Assembly: GCA_022592435.1 (NCBI GenBank)
Contig: JABYQS010000405.1
Span: forward strand, 1 to 24,604
Source: Cerioporus squamosus
Lineage: Eukaryota > Basidiomycota > Agaricomycetes > Polyporales > Polyporaceae
Reading direction: 5' to 3'
Length of the DNA: 24,604 nt
This document shows, piece by piece, positions 1 to 9,431 of the stretch. Within the stretch, counting starts at the first letter, position 1, and every line of letters starts with the position of its first letter. A program made the position numbers and the translations under genes. The notes under the pieces were generated by a model, which had not been told where the DNA came from, did not search any database, and saw only the letters and a program-made list of their open reading frames with translations.

Positions 1-1730
1 GAAGATGGCGTAACGTCCAGAACGCGCTTTGACAGTACGCGAGATAGTCTCTTGGAGCATGCATGACGTGCGTTGGTTGGTGTTCTGCATACCGTTGCTT
101 GTGTATTATGCTGAACCCGGTGTCTTAGATGTTCGTGTGTGGTTATGTCGAGTGCTCTCGAAACCTTCCTCAGCACATGCTCATACACTGCAGGTCCCGC
201 AGCTGATTCCGCCATCTCCGAGTCGTACGTGCTCTGTCGTGCGTCGTGTTTAATGGGCACACAATGTCCCGTAACCACTGGTCTAGGTGCGTCTTGCGCG
301 TTGTCATGCTCACGAGGTATGTCCTTGACATAACTCAAAGAGACCAAGTTCTATAGATGCCAAGTCCCAGCTCCTCTCGTCTCAACGCACAGCACTCAAG
401 CCCACGGGACGGATGGAGATTCAGCATCCGGCTTTGTCCCGAACGCTGCACGCGTGCCGCTCTGCTGTGTAGATCACTCACATGTGGCCTCGCCGTTAAC
501 GCGCGGTGGCAAAGCGGGTGGTTTGCGGCCTATCCGACGATGCGAGAACTCCGACTGGCGGAAGACACCGCCCTGCAGCGTGATGGTGCAGCGCTTCCGA
601 TTTCCGGTGGCAGCGGGCGTAGCTCTCGTACGACGCCAGACTGACCTATACGGCGCCTTAGGTGCAAACTCTGCCCAGCAATGAGACAAATCACTGTATG
701 CAGTTCATCGTCACGTCGACCCGGAAACCCATGCTTCCACCCCTCCCACGACCATGGCAACCACTAGCGAGCGGGGGCAGTAGAAGACGTTCTTGACTGT
801 GGTATGGCATTCAGTGACGAGGAACGTGCAACGCTCACAAACTCCGTAGTGCAGGATCTTAGTCGGGGTGAAACAGGGTACTCGCCCGCTCAAGCGTTTC
901 ATCAGTAGTGCTTGCCAATTATTCGATGCCATCAAGTACTTCGCAGAATATCCAGAGGCTCATTTGTACTGTCCCGCGGGCCATGCGCTGTTGACTAGCG
1001 ACGACAACCGTTAGGTCACTGCGCTTACTCGTCCCATCTCCCGGCAAGCCACGAGCGTCCTTAGGCCGAGAATAACGCCAGCCATCGAGCGATATGGATG
1101 GGTTCGGTACAGTACCATAGCCGGATGCTGAATCGTATTGCACCGGTGTCAGCGGTCCGTCCGAGCGGACTTCTCCCCGCAGGCGTTGGCAATGTGAGTA
1201 TGTTGCATTGCATACTCTCCTGTCATCCAGAGCGTTGCATTCTAATCTCTTATTCTACAATCAAGCCTGTTGTAGTCGATGTCGTGCACGTACCCCGAGC
1301 CGGATTGCAGACGACCCCAAGTCCATAACGCCAGCGCTCGAAAACCTCGGCGCTCAGAACGAGAAGTTGCCGGTTGTAGCGCGACTCGAAGACCACTGTA
1401 CGAGGTCCTTTGGACGAGGGTGACACAGGCAAGCCGCCGGTAACATCTGCTCTGCCAAATGATCGGACTATGCTCATCGGGGATTACATAGATTTTGTCC
1501 GGGCTTTTCCACGCACCCTTTCGATCCGTGTCCAAGCAGATCAAGTGCACTCGAACCGCACGGTCATACGGGCGCGTTACCACCTCGCAGCCTGCAGAAC
1601 CTTCTGCTAGCGCAGCTTCACCGTCGCTTTTTTCAACGTCTCCTCCACCCATCGGATCGGACCAGCCACTCGACGTGCTTTAAGGTTTGGATAGCTAGGA
1701 AGATGCATGAGGGAAGTCGCCCATGAACGG
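1..1730. other. Intergenic / upstream sequence, no recognised gene
   Basis: No frame in this stretch resembles a known protein, and no chain of short open frames with matching GT-AG introns could be assembled. The longest open frame (1242-1652, minus, 136 codons) has erratic composition and no recognisable motif. I also see no tRNA fold, long repeat or LTR end. The last few hundred bases are presumably the promoter of the secreted-protein gene at 1839. Confidence 0.6.
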
Positions 1731-1738
1731 TATAAAAG
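1731..1738 (+). promoter_or_regulatory. TATA box of first RlpA-like gene
   Basis: TATAAAAG lies 108 bp before the start codon at 1839. The segment after it is rich in C and A (repeated CCTACTCC and CACCCAAACAC), typical of a 5' leader of a strongly expressed fungal gene. The second paralogue has a TATA element at nearly the same distance. Confidence 0.65.
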
Positions 1739-1838
1739 CTGGCAAGCTACTGGACAGAACGACAGGACACCCAAGCCTACTCCGACAACTCACCCAAACA
1801 CAACAGTCTACCTACTCCCCTATTACACACCTCCCACT

Positions 1839-2314
1839 ATGTCTTTGAAGGCCATCCTCGTTGCTGTTGCGGTCGCTGCTGTCGCCGTCCATGGTGCCCC
1901 TCGTGCGGCTGACATCTCCGGTGATGGTGAGTTATGGTGTCTGACCTACTGTTCACTGTGAATAACAGCGCCGTATCTGATAGCTACCTACTACTACCCC
2001 AACGGCGGCCTTGGTGCCTGCGGCTCTCCCATTCAGAACAGCGACTTCGCTGTTGCTCTCAGCTCCAGCCAGTACTCTGGCGGAGCTAACTGCGGACGCC
2101 GCATCAACGTACAGTGTGAGTCAGATCGGGGGGGAGGCAATATTCCGCCATACTCATATCTATGTTGGCAGACCAGGGGAAATCCGTCGTAGCCACTGTC
2201 AGGGACTTGTGCCCCGGATGCGCCTCAGGCAGCATTGATCTCACCTCCGGTGCCTTCCAGCAGCTTGCGAACCTCGATCTCGGTCGCATCCAGGTCACTT
2301 GGAACTACCAGTGA
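1839..2314 (+). CDS. Small secreted RlpA-like double-psi beta-barrel protein (copy 1)
   Basis: Three exons: 1839-1926, 1984-2115 and 2172-2314, giving 120 aa. The start is the ATG opening a hydrophobic signal peptide (MSLKAILVAVAVAAVAVHG, then A-P-R). The mature part begins GDGATYYYPNGGLGACG, the usual entry to an RlpA-like double-psi beta-barrel (barwin/expansin-like fold). It continues with VALS, NCGRRINV and a VRDLCPGCASGSIDLTSGAF block. Four cysteines (GACG, NCG, CPGC) could form two disulfides, and the Asp of RDLCPGC is the conserved barrel Asp. Intron 1 was ended at 1983 rather than 1968 because only that joins GDG directly to ATYYY, as in the paralogue. Fungal relatives are secreted and include proteins named riboflavin-aldehyde-forming enzyme; catalytic activity is unproven for most. 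A role at the cell wall or in the extracellular space is inferred. Confidence 0.9.
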
Positions 2315-4340
2315 ACGACGAGAATATGGCTCTACGATGCTAGCGTAGCCATGTAACATATCGCCTCTAATGCCAACCGAGCACTGGCAAGCATTTGACT
2401 TTATGTATTGTTGACACTATACTTCGTCGACTCAGACCTGATTGGGGCTTGAGAGGCTAGGGCTCTTTATCTTGCCGTGTTAAGGTCATAGTGATCGATG
2501 AATCGCACCTACGGAGTACGTTACTTTTCAATTACTACTATGTATCGTTCAATATTACCTCCTCCTCCTCCTCCACCGCGCACACGCAGCACAAGAACTC
2601 TCTATTCGCTCTCTACCCGGATAGGCGAACGCCGCTTATTCAGCAAAGTTGTCGGGCATGCGCTAGACCGCATATTTGCTCCATCCCAACAGTGCTCAGT
2701 GGTCGCGGGCCACGCAGATCAAAGAGGTTCGGCTCAAACCCCTCATACGCCAGTGGCCACCACTGCCGAGTCGAACCATAACACTTGCCAAATCGGGTGC
2801 CGCACTCAGGCGCTTGCGCGTCTGGCATTAACACTGCAAAGAAAGCATCCTTTCCGGTGTTAGTAAAGGGATAGAAATTGGATTGCTGAAAGTGAGAGTT
2901 TTGCTATATCTAAAACCTTGCACGTAACCCCCTTACACCTGCCACAATAGGTTTATTAGCCTTCCATATTTCCCTAAACGAGACTTCCCTCATAGGCTTA
3001 CCGTCTCGGAAACGTAAATTATTCCACCTGGCGGAATCAAGCAACATTATCATTTTGCCAGGATTTCAGCAGGGCGGAAAGGATGCGTCCGTTGCAGTGA
3101 TATATTCGGACTCGGAGGCGCACCACCTTATCCGGATCTTCGTCGAAGGAAGTCCAATCCGTACCACATACCTCGAGCGTAACGGTGCTTGATACTTTGC
3201 AGAGCCCAATATGTTTCACAGGACCGGCTCCCCTCGAAGCTTGAAGTGGCGGCGCCGTTCGTGGCCTCCGGCGGTTACTACCGGTCCAGCGATAATCACA
3301 ACAGCCTCGTCGGAATCCGACAGCACCCCGGGCGCATCTACAAAGGCCACAATGCCGCGGATGCAGATCGACAACGCGTTGCTCAGGTGAACTAAGCCAT
3401 CTATGTTCCTCGTGTGTCTCGCCTCTCACACAGGTGGCGGTGGGTCTGCTCTGACGGACTCGGGGCCATTTGATATCAGGTCAACAAAATGCCGACCATA
3501 CTTTTTCGACCAACCTGCCGTTGCATAGCCGCATGTTAGCGTTTCTACCATACTCCGGCGGTCCGCCCCAACGGACATGTGCAGGCGTTACATCTGGCAC
3601 ATGCTCAGTCAATGAGGATAGACGAGTCCTCGGCGGTATGCACGTTCATTCGGCCGCGCTGGCGAGGCGCAGCTACTAAGTTGTATGAGTGAGTACCCCA
3701 GCGCGCTTTTCCTGAGGCTCTGACGAACTGCTCATACTTACTTGCAATGCCACTTGAGTGCTCTAGCAAACTAACCGTTTGCAGTGTCAGGGCGACAATC
3801 TCAGTGTCCGAGGTCAGCATGGCCTCGACATACATACTACTAATGGCGCGCTGTTCCAGACGTTATTCACCGGAGGAGCACGGGTACCAATCCATATACG
3901 AGTAGTTCTTCAGCAAGGCGCGACCAGAGCTTCGATCATCCTTCGTAGATGAGTGGAACTGTCCACGGCAACAGGTGCTGACGGTGAAGCTTGAGGTGAG
4001 CTCTGCACATCATGGCACCAAGAGTAACGAGCTGATGCTCAGTGCGCGTGCCGTACTTTTGCTTAAGGCAAGGGAACAACACAAGGGCAAGTAGAGACAT
4101 CGCATACGGCCGCGCTTGAACAGACCACACTTTGCAAACAGCGCTGCAGTATTCTCGCTTGGTGCGGAATATCTGGCGCTGCCACACACATCGGTCGGAT
4201 TCCGTAGCCGTGTCGCTCCGTGGTTGCGCGTGTTCTAGCGAGCTCGTGAGCCGACTGGACGAGCAGACTTCGGTGCAGTTCTGTCATCGCTCGCTCGACA
4301 TGCACCCAACCAAGTGCGCGGATAGCGCTGTCGTGCAGTG
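2315..4340. other. Intergenic, no recognised gene; short (CCT)5 tract
   Basis: This 2-kb spacer separates the two RlpA-like paralogues. It contains a CCT repeat at 2558-2572 and no transposon ends that I can see. Several open frames exist (for example 3037-3429 minus), but none shows a family motif or spliceable continuation. It is not an obvious duplicate of the sequence upstream of 1839, so the tandem duplication is old enough for the non-coding flanks to have diverged. Confidence 0.55.
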
Positions 4341-4348
4341 TATATAAG
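4341..4348 (+). promoter_or_regulatory. TATA box of second RlpA-like gene
   Basis: TATATAAG lies 115 bp before the ATG at 4456, matching the TATA spacing of the first copy. A pyrimidine-rich leader with CTCTCTTATCC and CATCATCCGTCTC follows before the start codon. Confidence 0.65.
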
Positions 4349-4455
4349 CTGGCTGGCTACCCTCTGGAACCGCAGGATATCCACTCCTGCTGCTCAGCCT
4401 GCCTCCGCAACTCAAGAGCTCTCTTATCCACATAACCATCATCCGTCTCTTCACC

Positions 4456-4922
4456 ATGTTCAAGGCCATTCTTGCTATTGCCCTCGCCGCTGTTGCTGTC
4501 ACGGCAGCCCCCTCGGCCGCCGACTTTGCGGGAGATGGTAGGTCATCCATCTGAGACTGGCCCTTGTTCCTTATCTCTGACATGCCTTTGACCAGCGACC
4601 TGGTACACGCCTAACGGCGGCCTAGGTGCTTGCGGCGCACCTAGCCAGAATAGTGACCTCGTCGTCGCTCTCAGTGCCGACCAGTACGCTGGCGGTTCGA
4701 ACTGCTGGCGCCACATCGGGGTCCACTGTGAGTCAGCCGTAGTAAACCCGGACAATTTACTGATACCAAGAGTGTACAGACCAAGGCCAATTTGTTGACG
4801 CTACCGTCGTCGACCTTTGCCCTGGCTGTGCTTCTGGCAGCATCGACCTTTCCCCCGGAGCCTTCCAGCAGCTCGCGAGCCTCGATGCTGGTCGCATCCA
4901 GGTCACCTGGGATTTCGAGTAA
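4456..4922 (+). CDS. Small secreted RlpA-like double-psi beta-barrel protein (copy 2)
   Basis: Three exons: 4456-4537, 4596-4727 and 4780-4922, giving 118 aa. Exons 2 and 3 are exactly as long (132 and 143 nt) and in the same phases as in the copy at 1839-2314, so the two are tandem paralogues. The signal peptide is MFKAILAIALAAVAVTA followed by A-P-S. The mature domain starts GDGATWYTPNGGLGACG and ends with VVDLCPGCASGSIDLSPGAF and IQVTWDFE. The four cysteines and the Asp before LCPGC are kept. Differences cluster in the middle: NCWRHIGVH replaces NCGRRINVQ, and FVDATV replaces VVATV. These are surface or groove positions by analogy with the fold, so ligand preference may differ (inference). 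It is probably secreted and not enzymatic in any proven way. Confidence 0.9.
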
Positions 4923-5530
4923 ATGTACGACACGAGAGGCTGTATCATCTGACCCTGATCCTCTGAACGAATATCATCTGTCGAGCCTGAAACGTTGACG
5001 GTCATAGTATTGGTCATGACGCATGCCGAGCTCCGTAGTAAGGTCAACAACATACTTCCCAACGTCGCGACGTCGTCCACCTCCAGTGCCATCTGTTCTG
5101 CCCTATCTTTACTGTTCCACGGTCATTCTACTCCAGCCGCTTCCACGTCGATACATATGGAGCACAATTTTGATATATCGGTGCTCGTATGCCGCTGTTG
5201 GTACAGATTATTGCCATGACGGCTGCCCGACAGGAGTCCGAGTCACTGAGGTCCCTCTGCTAAAAGTGGGACGCGGTCAGTTAAAGTCCCATTCCTACAG
5301 TCAACCGTAACACACCTTGCGGATATTCCTTCGGAGAAATGATCGTGTATCAAACCTTGTCGCGGCTTGGAGATAGCAAGTACGACATTGGTGGTACTTC
5401 TGATGACCACGGGCGGTTCTACAGCTAAGATAGTTACGTTCACTTTCAGCATCCCACTGCACGACGGGCAATGCGTGTGCATGACCTCACCAGTGTCAGA
5501 TCCTTAGAAGACGGACTTCATGTGGCCCAG
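4923..5530. other. Intergenic between convergent genes, nothing recognised
   Basis: About 600 bp hold the 3' ends of the second RlpA-like gene (plus) and the small basic-protein gene (minus). Open frames here are short and lack motifs. I see no repeat, RNA gene or mobile-element end. Confidence 0.55.
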
Positions 5531-5865
5531 TCACAGGGCTTGCAAGACGTCTGTGAGCTCTTGCATGGTCCCTTCTGGTACGATTCTAGTTGATGATGCG
5601 CTAACCGTTCCCGCGCGCTGACAGAATTGCATTGGTATACTGAGTCGTCCCGTCTTATGCATTGAAGGCGTACCTGTTGGTCCAACATGTGTACCTTCGC
5701 AAATTCATCGTTGATTCGCGCGGTGACGTCGGCTGCTTGTTCTTTCGTTATCCGCTGTTGTGCTTTCACCATCTTCTTCGCAGCCTGCTTCGCAGAGGCC
5801 TGGCGCGCGTACGCGCCTTTCGAGGCCGCACTTGACTTGCTCCGTTTCTTGTGCTGCTTCGACAT
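5531..5865 (-). CDS. Small basic Lys/Ala-rich protein, function unknown
   Basis: Two exons on the minus strand, 5865-5674 and 5617-5531, separated by a 56-nt GTACGC...CAG intron, encode 92 aa. The N-terminal third is strongly basic (MSKQHKKRSKSSAASKGAYA, continuing with repeated KQAAKKMVKAQQR). A helical, probably coiled-coil stretch with KEQAADVTARINDEF follows, and the second exon ends GTMQELTDVLQAL. The intron is supported because reading through it gives an unrelated low-quality tail, whereas splicing gives a smooth acidic-amphipathic end. I do not recognise the family. The basic head suggests nucleic-acid or ribosome contact, or nuclear location (inference only). It is transcribed away from YSH1 across a shared 249-bp promoter region. 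Confidence 0.75.
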
Positions 5866-6114
5866 GTGTGGCTTCAGAGCATCTATGCGTGGCTAGGATG
5901 GTGGCTGAGAGCTATAGCGTAACACGAGAAAACTTCAAGCCTGCAATGGGAGGACGGAAGAAGGGCGCTTTCCTGGAGTCAGACGCGCGCCGAGGAGCTC
6001 GGAGTCGCCAGTTGTACCTTGTCCTCTCCCTTCACCTTCGCCACTTCGTTGCCTCGACGCTTTCCTAGCAGCTGCTCTGTCTAGTCTGGGTGTCGCCCTA
6101 CTGGTTCTGCTGGC
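5866..6114. promoter_or_regulatory. Shared divergent promoter region (small basic gene / YSH1)
   Basis: The 249 bp between two divergent start codons must hold both promoters. No clear TATA box is visible on either side, which fits housekeeping-type expression. A pyrimidine-rich tract (near 6019-6035) lies about 80-95 bp before the YSH1 ATG. Confidence 0.5.
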
Positions 6115-9100
6115 ATGTCTGACGTGCCAAAGTTACGCATCACGCTTCTTGGGGCCGGACAGGAGGTTGGACGTTCTTGTTGCGTTTTACAATACCGTGG
6201 CCGGACAATCGTTTGCGATGCGGGCGTGCACCCAGCGTACAGCGGTATTGCATCTCTTCCGTTTGTGGACGACCTGGACTGGAGTACGGTGGACGTTCTA
6301 CTGATAACCCAGTACGTCTCCTCCTTATATTGACATTGTATTTCACTGAGCAACCTCCAGTTTCCACCTCGACCATGCCGCAGCACTAACATATATCATG
6401 GAGAAGGTACGTTATTCCGAGGACAATGTCTGAACGGAGAGTGCTCATCGGTATCAGACGAACTTCCGGGATGGCAAGGGTAAAGTGTACATGACGCACC
6501 CTACGAAAGCCTTACACAAGTTCATGATGCAGGACTTTGTCCGTATGAGGTACGTGCATACACGTGTCTCCGAACGCTTTCTCTGAGATGCTCTTCAGCG
6601 GGTCCTCCTCCGACACGCTATTTACCCCACTCGAAATGTCCATGTCGCTCGCCTCCATAATCCCGGTATCCGCCCATCAAGTAATCACTCCTTGCCCCGG
6701 TGTGACGTTCACACCCTACCATGCAGGTCACGTTCTGGGTGCCTGCATGTTTCTCATCGACATCGCTGGCCTGAAGATCTTGTATACTGGCGACTACTCT
6801 CGGGAGGAAGATCGACATCTCGTCAAGGCTGAGGTGCCCCCTATGCACCCCGACGTCCTCATCGTGGAAAGCACGTATGGAGTACAGAGCCATGAGCCAA
6901 GGGACGACAAGGAGGCACGTTTCACTAGCTTGGTTCACTCCATCATCCGGCGCGGAGGCCACGTCCTGCTGCCGACCTTTGCTCTAGGACGAGCACAGGA
7001 ACTCCTACTCATTCTAGACGAATACTGGTCGAAGCATCCCGACCTCCACAATGTGCCCATATACTATGCGTCCAGTCTCGCTCGCAAGTGCATGGCTGTA
7101 TATCAGACGTACATCCACACAATGAACGCAAATGTTCGGACACGTTTCGCTAAGCGTGACAACCCCTTCGTATTCCAGTATGTCCCTTGCTGCCATATGT
7201 TCATTGTATACTAACATCGGACGCTCAGGCACATCACCAATGTTCCCTCTACACGAGGATGGGAGCGCAAAATTGCCGATGGTCCTCCCTGTGTTGTCCT
7301 GGCATCACCAGGCTTCATGAATAACGGGCCTAGTCGAGAACTCCTGGAACTTTGGGCGCCAGACTCTAGAAATGGTCTTATTGTGACAGGATACTCCGTG
7401 GAGGGCACGATGGCGAGGGTGAGTCAATACCATCAGGATATATCGGTATTCGTCGTGTACCCATCCGTCCGTGTTGTATGTACAATGCGAAGCAATGGAC
7501 ATCTTCTCTTTCACTCGCCCTTCCTCGTCTGCGTGGTCCGTCTGCTTGTGAGTGTGAGTTGATGTTCATACCTTTTCCCTCTTCTGCTTAGGATATCCTC
7601 GTCGAGCCGGAAGAGATCACTGGCGTGAAGGGCAACACAATACCGAGAAAAATATCAGTCGACTACATCTCATTCAGCGCGCATGTCGACTACTCGCAGA
7701 ACTCTGAGTTCATGGAGCTCGTCAAGCCGCAACATATCGTGAGTTCTACGCTCTCGTCAGAGTATACCCTTCACCACTGACAGTGCCACAGGTGCTTGTA
7801 CACGGCGAGGCGACGGGTATGGGTCGGCTGAAAGCTGCCATGCAAGACCGGTACAAGAGTCGAGACGAAGAAGTCAAGATTCATACCCCGCGAAACTTAG
7901 AGACGCTGGAGTTGACGTTCCGTAGCGAACGTGTGGCGAAGGTGCGTCCCGTCCTCGGCTGCAGCGATAGTTGTGAGTCTTACGCCGCACACAACGCGAA
8001 GGCGATCGGTACCCTTGCGGCGAAGCCTCCCCAACCAAACGACGTTATCTCCGGTCTGCTGGTGTCGAAGGACTACTCGTACACGTTGCTGGATCCGCGG
8101 GACCTTCGTGACTTCGCGGGCTTGACGACGTGTGTGGTCACCCAACGGCAGAAAGTTGCGCTTGGTGTCGGCTGGGACTTGGTAAGGTGGCATCTGGAGG
8201 GCATGTTCGGGCAGATCGAGGAGGGCCTCGACAAGGATGGTATCCCGACCATGAGGGTACGTCCTGGTTTCGCGGGATGATGGCAACGCTACTCACTATT
8301 TGCACAGGTAATGGGCGCAGTGGATATCAAGCTAACGGAGGAGCAAGAACTGACGCTGGAATGGGACTCGAGTGCGAGTAATGATATGATTGCAGACTCC
8401 ACGTTGGCTTTGATCAACGGCATCGACAAGAGCCCTGCCTCAGTGAAGTGTGAGTCCTCCCTTCCCCCTGTCTCTCTCTCGAACATACTTTGGGCTGACA
8501 ATTGTCTTCAGTGACGACCCATCCTCACACACATGATCACGTCCCAAAGCATCCCCACCCACACGCGGACCTCATGGACGAAAGCGCGGAACGCATGCGG
8601 ATACAGCGGCTGGCGTGGTTCCTCGAAGCGCACTTCGGTGAAGTCGAGTTGCACATGCCTGAGGAGGGAGACGAGATGGAGCAGGGCGAAGACGCACATG
8701 AGCCATCGCTCCTCGTCACGCTTGACGAGGCGGACGCTGTCATCAACCTCCTCTCTATGGTGAGTCTCCAACTTCTACAACTCACCAGCAAGAGTCTGAC
8801 ATGCGGTGGCCGATAGACCGTGAGAAGCTCAAGCGAGTCGTTGAGGCGGCGCGTTGAGGCTGTGCTCGACATGGCTGTCTCTACTGTCAGCTCGCTGAGC
8901 GAAGCGTTCACGGCAGGGGTGTCGCTACAAACGGAGGAGTCTGCTCCTGGAGGGGAGGACTCCAAGGACGGGAAGCCTGGCTCCCCAACATTGCCGTCAA
9001 TACCGGAAGACACTAAGGAGGGCCAGGAAGACGCGTCTACGGAGGACGCGTCGAAGTCGGCTGCGAGCAAGGACGGTGCTGGTGAGGCAGCGGAGAACGG

Positions 9101-9176
9101 AGTGGAAGGTCATGAAGAGGATGGTGATGAAGACGAAGAAGACGAAGACGATGCTATTCTCCAAGTGCACGGTTAG
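6115..9176 (+). CDS. YSH1: Cleavage and polyadenylation endonuclease Ysh1 / CPSF73
   Basis: Eleven exons (6115-6311, 6361-6406, 6458-6549, 6599-7177, 7229-7418, 7592-7738, 7792-7941, 8002-8256, 8308-8449, 8512-8759, 8817-9176) sum to 2406 nt, 801 aa, close to yeast Ysh1 (about 780). It is the zinc-dependent endonuclease that cuts pre-mRNA before polyadenylation, in the nuclear CPF/CPSF complex. Visible motifs in order: [19 protein letters not shown], whose first His is rebuilt across intron 1; [25 protein letters not shown] (motif A); [17 protein letters not shown] and [13 protein letters not shown] (beta-CASP); ISFSAHVDY (motif B); VLVHGE (motif C). All metal ligands seem present. The intron at 7942-8001 is in frame if retained, but splicing restores [10 protein letters not shown] as in homologues. 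The C-terminal domain begins VMGAVDIKL. It carries a His/Pro-rich insert ([15 protein letters not shown], exon 10) and ends in a long acidic tail, both probably fungal-lineage features. Confidence 0.97.
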
Positions 9177-9431
9177 ATAGTGCACCCTCGATTCGTGTTG
9201 TGTGTTCGTGATTCTCCAGTTTTCCAGCCCTGTATCGCTATACGTTGCATTGTACGCTTGATGCCCCCCATTCATTCACCTCTAGACCATGTGTGAACGC
9301 ATCCCTCAACGCCACGTACGCGTCAAACTTGGCATCCTTTACTTTCCTACATGATCGGTAGAGTGTATGTGTTACAAGCCAGCATCTTTATTCATCTTCA
9401 AGCACAGAGCACCCGTGAAACCGTAACCGAA

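Noticed and set aside
1242..1652. 136-codon open frame on the minus strand
   Set aside because: No motif, irregular composition, no neighbouring exon candidates, and it overlaps other equally long random frames.
1927..1968. Shorter intron 1 (acceptor at 1968) for the first RlpA-like gene
   Set aside because: It stays in frame but inserts five residues before ATYYY that the paralogue and family lack; the acceptor at 1983 gives the family pattern and a normal 57-nt intron.
2764..2777. Minus-strand GGTTCGACTCGG resembling a tRNA T-arm
   Set aside because: No pairing T-stem, acceptor or anticodon arm around it.
3037..3430. Minus-strand frames including a hydrophobic VVIIAGPVVTAGG stretch without ATG and a 130-codon frame ending in RVRIYHCNGRIL
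   Set aside because: The two frames cannot be joined with a GT-AG intron that I can see, neither has a known motif, and only one has an ATG. Possibly a decayed gene, but unsupported.
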